From Chloroflexota bacterium (GTDB taxonomy: Bacteria; Chloroflexota; UBA11872; VXOZ01): a stretch of DNA of 64,000 nucleotides. Each line of letters opens with the position of its first letter. Positions within the stretch are counted from its first letter, which is position 1. The notes under the pieces are model-generated. The model saw nothing but the letters and a program-made list of their open reading frames with translations, had not been told where the DNA came from and ran no database searches. The position numbers and the translations under genes are program-made. The stretch lies in the NCBI GenBank assembly GCA_022824225.1, contig JAJEAH010000034.1, positions 44,260-108,259 on the forward strand. Direction: 5' to 3'. This document shows, in pieces, positions 50,798 through 59,222 of this stretch.

Positions 50798-53449
50798 GTG
50801 CGCACCTATGAAATCCGCCAGAGATTCCTCGACTACTTTGCGGAGAAGAACCACCTGGTCATGCCTGGCTCTTCGCTCGTTCCCCAAGGGGACCCCAGCG
50901 TCTTGCTGACGAGCGCCGGCATGCAGCAATTCAAGGACTACTATCTGGCGCTGGCCGACCCGCCGCGTCCCCGCATTGCCACCGTGCAGAAGTGCCTGCG
51001 CACCGATGACATCGAAGAAGTGGGCGATCCGTCGCACTTGACCTTCTTCGAGATGCTGGGCAACTTTGCCTTTGGCGACTACTTCAAGGCGGAAGCCGTT
51101 GCATTCGCCTGGGAACTGGTGACCGAGCGCTTTCCCTTTGCCAAAGAGCAAATCTGGGCAACCGTGTTCGGCGGCGAAGGCGGCCTGCCTCCCGATGAAG
51201 AGGCGGAGCGCGCGTGGCTGGCCGTCGGCGTGCCGCCGGAGCGCATCGTGCGTTACTCCGGCTGGGTGGAAAACTGGTGGGGCCCTACGGGTGATTCCGG
51301 TCCCTGCGGGCCGTGTTCGGAAATCCACCTGGAACTCGCGCCGAACACCGACGGCCACGACTGCATCGGCCCGGCCTGCGCCTGCGGGCGCTTCTTGGAG
51401 ATCTGGAATCTGGTTTTCAACCAGTATTATTCACGGGTGAGCGGCAGTGAATTGCGCGCCGACGCCCTTACGCCGCTGGAACGGGTCGGCGTAGACACCG
51501 GCGCCGGGCTGGAACGTTGGGCGGTAGCGCTCCAAGGCGTTGACACGCCCTATGACACCGACCTCTTCAAGCCCGTGGTGGCACAGGCCGCGTCGCTGCT
51601 GGGGTGCGAATACGGAGCCAAACCCGACCGCGACGCGGCGCTACGCATCGTTTGCGAGCACACCCGCGCCGCCGTTTTCCTCATTGCGGACGGCGTCCTG
51701 CCCGGCAATGCCGAGCGCAGCTACGTGACGCGGCGCCTGATCCGACGCGCCATGCGCCATGCTTACCTGCTGGGCAGACGCGAACCCATGCTGGCCGCGC
51801 TGGGCAAAACCGTCATTGCCCACATGGCGGCGACGTATCCTGACCTGCAGGCGCGGGAAGACTTCATCCTGCGCATGATCACCCAAGAAGAAGAACGCTT
51901 CCTGCGCAACGTCAACCAAGGACTGCCCATCCTCACCGGCATGCTGGACGGCGTAAGCCAGGCCGGCGGGGAGATCCTTGCCGGTGCGGACGCCTTCCTG
52001 CTGCACGACTCGTACGGCTTTCCCATCGAACTCACGCGTGAAGTCGCCGACGGACGCGGCATTGGCGTGGACGAAGGCGGCTACCGCGCGGCGCTGGGCG
52101 AGCAGCAAGAGCGCAGCCGCCAGAGCGCGCAATTCGAGATCGTGCAGAATCTGCCAACCGACTTCGAGGGCGTCGCCTTCACCGGCTACGAAACCACCAC
52201 GGACACCGGCGTCGTCATCGGCATCCAGCAAGGCGACGAGCGCGTAGGCGTCCTGGAGTCAGGACAGCAGGGGCTTATCGTTCTGGACCGCACGCCCTTC
52301 TATGCGGAGGGCGGCGGCCAGGTGGGAGACACCGGCCGCATCCAAAGCGCGGACGGCGTTTTTCGTGTGGACAACACCTATTCTCCGCAGAACGGACTAA
52401 TCATCCATGAAGGCAGCGTGCTGGAAGGATTAATCGCCGCCGACGCGCCGGTGACGGCAACCGTGGCTACCGAGCGCCGCGCAAACGCGGCCCGCAACCA
52501 TACGGCCACGCACCTCCTGCACGCCGGCCTGCGCGGCGTGCTCGGCGAACACGTCCAGCAGTCGGGTTCGCTGGTGGCGCCTGACCACCTGCGCTTCGAC
52601 TTTGCCCATCCCGACGCGCTCACCCGCGCCGAACTCGATGAGGTTGAGCGGCGTGTGAATGCCCACGTCCAGGCTAACCACGAGCTGGAGGTCGCGCATC
52701 TGGAGACTTCGGAAGCGGTGGCGGCTGGGGCATTGGCCCTCTTTGGCGAGAAATATGGCGAGACAGTGCGCGTAATCGCCATCGGCGACGTCAGCAAGGA
52801 ACTCTGCGGCGGCACCCATGTCTCGGCCACCGGCGCCATCGGCCTCTTCGCCATCCGGAGCGAATCCAGCATCGGCGCCGGCCTGCGCCGCATCGAGGCG
52901 CTTACCGGACTTGCCGCCGTGCGCCACGTGCAAAACCAACACGCGCTCCTGTTGGAGCTCTCCCGCACGCTAGAGACGCCCCCCCAGGAACTCGCCGCTC
53001 GCACGGCAGCCCTGCGGGAAGAGGTTAGCGAGCAGCGGCGGCAGATCTCGCAATTGGAACGCGGGCAGGCCGGACAGCAAGTGGAGCAGCTTATCGCCGC
53101 CGCCGAGGACGTGCAAGGCAGCACGCTGGTCGTGGGACAGGTGGACGTGCCCAACGTGGAGACCTTCCGCGAGCTTGGCGATAGAGTGAAGGACCGTCTG
53201 GGCGGCCGCGGCGCGCTGCTCCTTGGCGCGGTGCTGAACGACCGTCCGCAGTTCCTCATCATGGCCACCAAGGACGCCACGAAACGCGGCGTCCACGCCG
53301 GCAATCTGGTGCGAGAGGTCGGCAAGGCCGCGGGCGGCGGTGGCGGCGGCGGTCCCGAAACGGCCCAAGCCGGCGGCCGGGACCCTGCCAAACTGCAAGA
53401 TGCGCTGGCAGCCGGAACCGAACTGCTGCGAGACGTCCTCTCCGGCTAG
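50798..53449 (+). CDS. alaS: Alanine-tRNA ligase
   Basis: 883 residues from GTG 50798, normal size. Catalytic class-II core: RFLDYFAEKNHLVMPGSSLV, FFEMLGNFAFGDYFK, and GPTGDSGPCGPCSEIH. Editing domain with HTATHLLHAGL (HxxxH) and CGGTHVSATGAIG completing the zinc site. The C-Ala domain ends with a Gly-rich GGGGGGGPE stretch and DPAKLQDAL. It stands alone with a possible -10 TACAAT at 50723-50728 but only a poor -35. The start lies 290 bases from the divergent antitoxin gene. Confidence 0.97.
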   Translation: MRTYEIRQRFLDYFAEKNHLVMPGSSLVPQGDPSVLLTSAGMQQFKDYYLALADPPRPRIATVQKCLRTDDIEEVGDPSHLTFFEMLGNFAFGDYFKAEAVAFAWELVTERFPFAKEQIWATVFGGEGGLPPDEEAERAWLAVGVPPERIVRYSGWVENWWGPTGDSGPCGPCSEIHLELAPNTDGHDCIGPACACGRFLEIWNLVFNQYYSRVSGSELRADALTPLERVGVDTGAGLERWAVALQGVDTPYDTDLFKPVVAQAASLLGCEYGAKPDRDAALRIVCEHTRAAVFLIADGVLPGNAERSYVTRRLIRRAMRHAYLLGRREPMLAALGKTVIAHMAATYPDLQAREDFILRMITQEEERFLRNVNQGLPILTGMLDGVSQAGGEILAGADAFLLHDSYGFPIELTREVADGRGIGVDEGGYRAALGEQQERSRQSAQFEIVQNLPTDFEGVAFTGYETTTDTGVVIGIQQGDERVGVLESGQQGLIVLDRTPFYAEGGGQVGDTGRIQSADGVFRVDNTYSPQNGLIIHEGSVLEGLIAADAPVTATVATERRANAARNHTATHLLHAGLRGVLGEHVQQSGSLVAPDHLRFDFAHPDALTRAELDEVERRVNAHVQANHELEVAHLETSEAVAAGALALFGEKYGETVRVIAIGDVSKELCGGTHVSATGAIGLFAIRSESSIGAGLRRIEALTGLAAVRHVQNQHALLLELSRTLETPPQELAARTAALREEVSEQRRQISQLERGQAGQQVEQLIAAAEDVQGSTLVVGQVDVPNVETFRELGDRVKDRLGGRGALLLGAVLNDRPQFLIMATKDATKRGVHAGNLVREVGKAAGGGGGGGPETAQAGGRDPAKLQDALAAGTELLRDVLSG

Positions 53450-53921
53450 CTCCAGGCCGCAGCCGCCTTGCCGCCCGCGGGCAAGGCGGTCACGCCGCGT
53501 CGCGAATCTGGAGTGCCTCCTCAGTCCCTACTGTCGAGGTCGGCGCAGCAGCGCGGCGTTTTCCAAATTCGGTCAAGGGCCAGACACCTTCCCCCGCCCC
53601 CACCCGGCAGGTCCCGTTCGCGCTGAGCTTGTCGAAGCGCCAAGCACCCCAGCCCGGCACGTTCCGTTCGCGCTGAGCCTGTCGAAGCGCCATGCGCCCC
53701 CACCCGGCAGGTTCCGTTCGCGCTGCGCCCGCCGAAGCGCCACGCGCCTCCGCCTGGCGCGTACCGTTCGCGCTGAACCCGTCGAAGCGCCATGCGCCTC
53801 CATGCAGCACGGAGGCCCCGTTCCCCGGCTCCGGCAGTTCCTGGTTTCTTGTCAAAGCATCCGCAATTCAGGCATGGTAGAGAATAGCTTTCCAGTGACT
53901 TTCAAATCAAGGAGTATTCGC
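53450..53921. repeat. Gap with a 50-bp tandem repeat array
   Basis: 472 bases between alaS and the DegT gene. Its centre (53594-53812) is a tandem array described separately; the rest holds only the ribosome site of the next gene. Confidence 0.7.
53594..53812 (+). repeat. 50-bp tandem repeats, four copies
   Basis: CCGTTCGCGCTGAGCCTGTC (with small changes) begins at 53614, 53664, 53714 and 53764, a strict 50-base period. Each is followed by GAAGCGCCATGCGCC and a CACCCGGCAGGTT-like joint. The second and third halves drift (GAGCTTGTC, GCGCCCGCC, GAACCCGTC). The same word occurs singly near 11632. Confidence 0.9.
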
Positions 53922-55142
53922 ATGGCACTTTCCGCAGAAGAACGCGCATTACTGAGTGGCGAAAGACGCAACCTGCCTTTCCTGCCCGCCCTTGGGGGAT
54001 GGTACAACGAGGAAGAGGTGGAAGCGTTGACCCAAGCCCTGCGCGAGAGTATGGAGTGGAGAGTCGGCTTTGGCGGCAGCGACATCCAGGAATTCGAGCA
54101 GCAGTTCGCCGAGTATTGCGATGTCAAGTACGCGTTTGCCGTGAACTCCTGCGGCACGGGTCTCGATGCCTCAATGCAGGTGCTGGACCTCGGGCCGGAA
54201 GACGAAGTTATCGTGCCGGCGATCACGTATATAGCTACGGCGCAGGCGGTGGTCGGCGTGGGGGCGAAGGTCGTGCTGGCCGAGTGCCACCCCGATACCT
54301 TCAATATCGATCCGAACGACGTGGAACGCCGCATGACGGCCAACACCCGCGCCATCTTGCCGGTGCACAACAACGGCCTCTCCGCCGACATGGACGCGCT
54401 GGCGGATATTGCCGCGCGGCACCCGCATCCCGTGCACGGCCCGCCTCCCGTGGTTGGCGATGCCGCCCGCGCAGCCGGCGGCGGCTACAAGGGCACGAAG
54501 GTCGGCAAGCAGGGCGCCATGACGATCTTCAGCTTCCAGACCACCAAGAACATGACCACGCTGGGCGAAGGCGGCATGGTCACCACCGATGACGACGACT
54601 ACGCGGCCTACATCAACAGCAGCCGCTCTTTTGGGTGGGGACTGCAAGGCTGGGGCACGAACTACCGCCTTACCAAGTTGCAGGCCGTCGCCGGCAAGAT
54701 CCAACTCGCCCGGTTGGACGAAATGAACGCCCTGCGCCGCGACCGCGCCTTGCTGCTCTCGGCATGCCTGGCCGACGCGCCCGGCGTCATCGTGCCGCAG
54801 ACGCCGGACGGCTACGAACACGTATGGTACGGCTATACGGTCCTGTTGACGCCCGAATGGGCGGGCGAACCCCGGGACGCGCTGCTGACCCACATGCAGG
54901 CCGAGTACGGCGTGGGCGGCGGCGTCATGAACGCCGCGCTGCCGGACTACGACTCCATCCTGAACAAAATGGGCCATACGCCTGAAGACGTTCCGGTCTC
55001 CACCGACCTGGGCCGCCGGTTGTTCTGCCCCTCGCTGCATCCCTTGATGACCGACGACGACGTGGGCTACGTCGCCGCCGCCATCAAAGCCGGCATGCAG
55101 GAAGTGGCGGAAACCGCGGGCGTAGCGGCCGCGGCCGGCTAG
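53922..55142 (+). CDS. DegT/DnrJ/EryC1/StrS-family PLP-dependent sugar aminotransferase
   Basis: 406 residues from ATG 53922 (AAGGAG upstream). Fold type I PLP enzyme: EFEQQFAEYCDVKYAFAVNS, EVIVPAITYIATAQAVV, FNIDPNDVERRMTANTRAIL, and the Schiff-base Lys209 in FQTTKNMTTLGEGGMVTT. The PLP-ring position usually read as H in PVHxxG is HNNG, and EDAAQA is GDAARA, which is unusual. NYRLTKLQAVAGKIQL is the family C-domain signature. Such enzymes aminate keto-sugar nucleotides for surface glycans or antibiotics. The Glu-to-Gly change in GDAARA should be checked against the family. Confidence 0.9.
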   Translation: MALSAEERALLSGERRNLPFLPALGGWYNEEEVEALTQALRESMEWRVGFGGSDIQEFEQQFAEYCDVKYAFAVNSCGTGLDASMQVLDLGPEDEVIVPAITYIATAQAVVGVGAKVVLAECHPDTFNIDPNDVERRMTANTRAILPVHNNGLSADMDALADIAARHPHPVHGPPPVVGDAARAAGGGYKGTKVGKQGAMTIFSFQTTKNMTTLGEGGMVTTDDDDYAAYINSSRSFGWGLQGWGTNYRLTKLQAVAGKIQLARLDEMNALRRDRALLLSACLADAPGVIVPQTPDGYEHVWYGYTVLLTPEWAGEPRDALLTHMQAEYGVGGGVMNAALPDYDSILNKMGHTPEDVPVSTDLGRRLFCPSLHPLMTDDDVGYVAAAIKAGMQEVAETAGVAAAAG

Positions 55143-55193
55143 CAACGCGCGCACAACTGACTTTAGCACACCAGCCGGCGCACTGCCGGACAC

Positions 55194-55239
55194 AGAACCG
55201 GGTGGAACGCACTTCGAAGCGCGCGTTCCACCCGGTTCT
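55194..55239 (+). terminator. Hairpin downstream of the DegT gene
   Basis: A 17-bp perfect stem (AGAACCGGGTGGAACGC with its complement), 12-base loop, about 50 bases after the stop; followed by CGCTTTACC, a weak T-run. Confidence 0.7.
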
Positions 55240-55373
55240 CGCTTTACCGGATCTTTGCTATTCCAACACTAGTCTGGAAGCGGTTTGGGCAGCGCGCCCT
55301 GCGAATAGTCTTGGACTTGGCCCGGATAGAGGCAAGACACGTGGTCGCTATTGAGTTTGAGCCTATGGTCAAC

Positions 55374-55450
55374 TGTCATTCTGAGGAGCGCAGCGACGAA
55401 GAATCTAGGGCGCGGGGAGCACTAGATTCCTCGCTCCGCTCGGAATGACA
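55374..55450. repeat. 77-bp palindromic TGTCATTC...GAATGACA element
   Basis: Two inverted halves: TGTCATTCTGAGGAGCGCAG then CGAAGAATCTAG on the left, CTAGATTCCTCGCTCCGCTC then GGAATGACA on the right, around a 13-base centre. The right half matches the words at 2479-2510. Confidence 0.85.
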
Positions 55451-55872
55451 TGTTTGCGCTCGGCATGACGTTGGCGCGTCCGGTGGGTCTTGCCCGCGCT
55501 CGGCATGACGCGGCGCGTCCGGTAGGTCTTGCCTGGATTCGGCATGACCCGAACGCTGCCTGCAACGACTACGAGCCCACATCCGCTGTTGCCGCGGCGC
55601 TCCGCAGTTGCGTCCGCCCGAATATTGCTCTACATTTGGGGAAAGGGAACACGCCCGCCCGGCGCGCAGAATCGAGGCACCGGGGCCTGCAAGTCGGTGC
55701 GCCCCACGGGACTCGCTCGCCGGGCCTGCAGAAACGTGTAGCACGTACCGGCATGAAGCCCATGGGGGCATATTCGCCCGCCTGGCGAGAAGAGCATGTG
55801 GTATTGCCAATATCCGGCAAGTTCCATTTCCTCTTCCTCGTTCGCAAGTGCTAGCAAGGACGGCATTGCTCG

Positions 55873-56631
55873 ATGTTGCTCGTTTTCAACGTCTGGCGCA
55901 GAGCGCTGGCCATGCACTACCACGAGTTCTTCACCATCATCCGGGGCAACATACTCTGGTCGTTGTTCTGCTTGCCCCTTCTGTTTCTCGTTACCAATGA
56001 GCTTCTGCCGCTCCTTTCTGAGACGGAAGACGCGGCCCAGGACATTCCGCCGTTCTTCCTGGGCGTCCGCGTAACCATCTTCTCTCTCGTGCTGCTATCA
56101 CTGGCCGGTCCGGCCACCGCCGCACTCTACGACTATGCCGCCAGGTCGCTGGAAGGTGAAGCCGTGGGCATGCAGTCCTACTTGCAGAGCTTTCGCACGC
56201 TCTACCTGCGCGGCTACCTGGTCGCGGCCCTCAACCTCCTAATTTTCGCGGCACTGGTGCTGAACACGTGGTTCTACCTGACCGCCGACCTCCCCCAACT
56301 CATGCGCGCCCTGAGCATCCTCTTCTTCTGGGGCATTGTGTTTTGGGTGGCAATTCAACCGTATCTCTTCTCGGTGATGATCCGGCTTGAGACGTCAGTG
56401 CTCCAGACATTCCGCAATGCCGTCTTGCTGGCGCTGGACAACCTTGGCGTTACCATTAGCCTCATGGGCGTGCAGTTGGTAATGGTCTTCTTCTTTGTGC
56501 CCCTCTTTGCCATCGCCTATCCGGTGTTGGCCGGGTCGCTCTTTGCCCATACCCACGTCGGTGTGCTGAACGAGCTGTTGGACCAGTATGAAGAGAAGCG
56601 CGGCGCCAATTCCGTGCAAAGCTCTGCGTAA
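55873..56631 (+). CDS. YesL-like (DUF624) integral membrane protein
   Basis: 252 residues with about five hydrophobic segments (ILWSLFCLPLLFLVTNELL; VTIFSLVLLSLAGPATAAL; ALNLLIFAALVLNTWFYL; LSILFFWGIVFWVAIQPYL; LVMVFFFVPLFAIAYPVL). The layout and the AGPATAALYDYAARSLEG motif match YesL-type proteins, which are found beside carbohydrate ABC importers. A CUT1-type ATPase gene follows 11 bases after the stop, so they form an operon. The role of YesL proteins is not defined; transport regulation is the usual guess. Confidence 0.7.
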   Translation: MLLVFNVWRRALAMHYHEFFTIIRGNILWSLFCLPLLFLVTNELLPLLSETEDAAQDIPPFFLGVRVTIFSLVLLSLAGPATAALYDYAARSLEGEAVGMQSYLQSFRTLYLRGYLVAALNLLIFAALVLNTWFYLTADLPQLMRALSILFFWGIVFWVAIQPYLFSVMIRLETSVLQTFRNAVLLALDNLGVTISLMGVQLVMVFFFVPLFAIAYPVLAGSLFAHTHVGVLNELLDQYEEKRGANSVQSSA

Positions 56632-56642
56632 GGAGGCAACTC

Positions 56643-57806
56643 ATGGCAAGCCTCAGCTTGGAAGGCGCGACAAAGACGTACAAGCGGCCTACTCCCAGTT
56701 CCTGGCGCAATATGTTCTCCCGGCTCCGAGGCGGTGAAGCCGGTGACGTCGCGGTCGCGGATACTGAAGAGGACTTGATCTACGCGCTGCAAGACCTCGA
56801 CCTCCAAATCGACGACGGCGAGTCCTTGAGCATCCTGGGACCGTCGGGTTGCGGCAAGACCACGGTACTGCGCATTCTGGCCGGGCTGGAGACCCTGGAA
56901 AGCGGCAAGGTGCTCTTTGACGGCGAAGATGTGACGACGGTCAGTCCCCAAGAGCGCAACGTGGCCATGGTCTTCCAAGACTACGCCCTGTATCCCCACT
57001 GGGAATCGGAAGACAACCTGGGCTTCTTCTTTCAGATGCACCAGCGCAAGCACGAAATTCCGGAGCGTGTCCGCATCACGGCGCGGGTCATGGGGCTGGG
57101 CTTTGAAACTCTGTTGAGCCAGAAGCCCCCGCGTCTCTCCGGCGGACAGCAGCAGCGGGTGGCCATCGCCAGGGCCATCATCCGCGATCCCCGCACGTTT
57201 CTCTTCGACGAGCCACTTTCGAACCTGGACGCCACCGTGCGCGCCCGCACGCGCGTAGAAATCCGGCGTCTCATCCAGCGCTTCGGCATCACGTCGGTCT
57301 ACGTTACCCACGACCAGGCCGAGGCGTTTACCATGGGGGACCGGGTCGCCGTAATGGACAAAGGGCGGATTCTGCAGATCGATTCACGCCGCCAACTTAT
57401 CGACCGGCCGTTGAATCGCTTTGTGGCCGACTTCATCACGGTGCCGCCCATGAACCTGCTGCCCGGCGTGGTGTACCGGGAGTACGTGGACATTCACGAC
57501 CGCAAGGTGACGCCGCCAGCCATCGTGCTGCAGCAGTATCAGACCGAGCGGGTCACAATCGGCATTCGACCAGCCGACGTAGTGCTGCGCCCGGATAGCG
57601 AGGAAGACACCATCCCCGCCAAGGTCGAAACTGTAGAACCTCTGATGAGCGAACGCGCGGTCCTGCTCACGGTGCGCGTGGGTCGCTACACCTACCGCGT
57701 CCAGCGTCCCCATACCGAGCACCATGAAGCCGATACGTTGGTCTTCATGGAAATACCGCCCCACAACCAGCACGTCTTCGACAGCCGCGGCCGGCGCGTA
57801 AACTAA
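56643..57806 (+). CDS. CUT1-type ABC transporter ATP-binding protein (MalK/UgpC-like)
   Basis: 387 residues. NBD with Walker A LGPSGCGKTT, Q-loop FQDYALYPHW, signature LSGGQQQRVAIARA, Walker B FLFDEPLSNLD and H-loop THDQAEAF, then a TOBE domain (VTIGIRPADVVLRPD). This type powers sugar uptake and is often shared between several permease/binding-protein sets. Unusual: between strand 1 (LEGATKTYKRPTPSSWR) and LQDLDLQIDDGE there is an insertion of about 35 residues rich in Arg/Glu, which normal MalK lacks. No permeases are in the window, so it is the only ATPase available here for the orphan binding proteins. Confidence 0.93.
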   Translation: MASLSLEGATKTYKRPTPSSWRNMFSRLRGGEAGDVAVADTEEDLIYALQDLDLQIDDGESLSILGPSGCGKTTVLRILAGLETLESGKVLFDGEDVTTVSPQERNVAMVFQDYALYPHWESEDNLGFFFQMHQRKHEIPERVRITARVMGLGFETLLSQKPPRLSGGQQQRVAIARAIIRDPRTFLFDEPLSNLDATVRARTRVEIRRLIQRFGITSVYVTHDQAEAFTMGDRVAVMDKGRILQIDSRRQLIDRPLNRFVADFITVPPMNLLPGVVYREYVDIHDRKVTPPAIVLQQYQTERVTIGIRPADVVLRPDSEEDTIPAKVETVEPLMSERAVLLTVRVGRYTYRVQRPHTEHHEADTLVFMEIPPHNQHVFDSRGRRVN

Positions 57807-58117
57807 AGTTCGCGGCGGTGACGCGACGAGACATGGCTGACGCTGGCGCGGCCCTTTCGCGCCGCCATGGACATGCCGTCCGAGTGCAGGGCGCCGGACG
57901 CCGATTGTCGCGACTGGTGGGCGTTTGCAGCACGCGCTGCATTGCGGGACTGCCTTACGCCCGGACTGCGTCTTCCGGCATTTGCCCCTATTTGAGCCGC
58001 TCACGTAGTGCCGGTTCGGCGCCACGCCCGCCTACCGGAGAGCGGTAGTGTCCGCGCGGCCAGTACCACAGGCGTCCCGCGCAATTCGTGAGACGCCCTA
58101 TGCCGTGCTCAGAACCC
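57807..58117. other. Gap between convergent genes
   Basis: 311 bases; no clear hairpin, repeat or ORF was recognised. Confidence 0.45.
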
Positions 58118-59104
58118 TCACGCATACGCGAGCAGCACGCCCAGGAATTCATCCTTGCGGTCGCGCAAACCCTCGTAAGCCCGCTGCCCCTCCGTATGCG
58201 GAACAACGTGCGTGATGAGGGGCTCCAGCGTGATGCGGCCCCTGGCCAGCAGCGACCACAGGAAAGGCACGTCTTGGGCGCGGGTGTCGGCGTCGATGGT
58301 GCCGGCGTGGGAGCCGATGAGCCGCACGCCCTTGCGGTGAATGTCGAAATACGGGTCAAACTCCATCTGCACCCGCGGACTACCCAGCAGTACCACACGC
58401 CCATGGTCGGCGGCGGCCTTGATGGCGGCGTCGATGGATGGCGCCAATCCCACGGCCTCCACCACCAGGTTCGCTCCCTTGGTTCCCAGCGCGGGCAGCC
58501 ACTCGGCGAGCGGTTTCGCGCTCAGGTCAAACACCAGATCGACGCCGCACGCCTCAGCCTGCGCCAACCGCGGGGCCGCGAGGTCCGCCCCCGCTACGCG
58601 ATCCGCCCCCGCTTGCGCACAGAGTTGCGCGCAGAGGTTGCCCACTAGTCCCATGCCAACCACGAGCACGTTTTCGCCAAAGTAGACCGGCGCTTGGCGC
58701 AGCGACGACATGGCAATTTGAATCATGGATAGAAACGGCACGTGTTGCTCCGGCACGTCCGCCGGCGGCAGCAGGAGCGACTCGCGCGGCACGTGGGCGT
58801 GGGTAGCGTGGCGCGTCCGGTGAAAGACGCGCGCGCCCACCGTCACGTCCGTTACGCCCTCTCCCACCGCCAGCGCTTCGCCGACCGCGGCGTAGCCCGG
58901 CAGAAACGGATACTTGGCATAGCCGAAGTCCGGCACGTCGAAGCCCCGGTGGGTGCGCGTGAACATGGCCAGTTCGGTGCCGGCGCTGATGAGCGAATAG
59001 GTGTTCTTGACCAACACTTCGCCGGGATCGGGCTCGTCCGGGATGGTTGCCGGTTCCGCAATACACCGGTCCTGGGCCGGAAAGACTAGACGCTGGATTT
59101 CCAT
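58118..59104 (-). CDS. Zinc-type MDR alcohol/sorbitol dehydrogenase-like protein
   Basis: 328 residues. Medium-chain dehydrogenase fold: EVLVKNTYSLISAGTELAMF, then FLPGYAAVGEALAVGEG. The cofactor loop NVLVVGMGLVGNLCAQL is intact. The classical catalytic zinc ligands (Cys in the first CxxGT-like spot and GHE) are replaced: ISAGTE stands where CGTD would be, and PGYAAVGE where GHE would be, so catalytic zinc is doubtful. It resembles the bacterial 'alcohol dehydrogenase catalytic domain, zinc-free' group including threonine/bacteriochlorophyll-type enzymes. Substrate unknown. Confidence 0.85.
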   Translation of the reverse strand: MEIQRLVFPAQDRCIAEPATIPDEPDPGEVLVKNTYSLISAGTELAMFTRTHRGFDVPDFGYAKYPFLPGYAAVGEALAVGEGVTDVTVGARVFHRTRHATHAHVPRESLLLPPADVPEQHVPFLSMIQIAMSSLRQAPVYFGENVLVVGMGLVGNLCAQLCAQAGADRVAGADLAAPRLAQAEACGVDLVFDLSAKPLAEWLPALGTKGANLVVEAVGLAPSIDAAIKAAADHGRVVLLGSPRVQMEFDPYFDIHRKGVRLIGSHAGTIDADTRAQDVPFLWSLLARGRITLEPLITHVVPHTEGQRAYEGLRDRKDEFLGVLLAYA

Positions 59105-59222
59105 CGCTATTCAAGCCTCCCATTCACGTGATTCGCGCGTTGTTGTCTGCGTTTGGGTCCAAGGAGAACAGTCCAAGTCTGGGTAGCTCTCGCCTCTACC
59201 GCCACGCAAAGCCCAGCAGCTT

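Larger units (their letters stand above)
55143..55872. repeat. Repeat-rich gap
   Basis: 730 bases. It contains a strong hairpin (55194-55239), a 77-bp palindromic element (55374-55450), about 2.5 tandem copies of a 40-bp unit (CTCGGCATGACG...CGCGTCCGGT, 55455-55552), and further degenerate GC-rich repeats to about 55780. No gene is supported. Confidence 0.7.

Noticed and set aside
53594..53812. CRISPR array
   Set aside because: The 50-base units repeat along their whole length, so there are no unique spacers, and no cas genes are near.
54171..55193. 340-residue minus-strand ORF over the DegT gene
   Set aside because: Shadow with unnatural His/Val/Gly composition.
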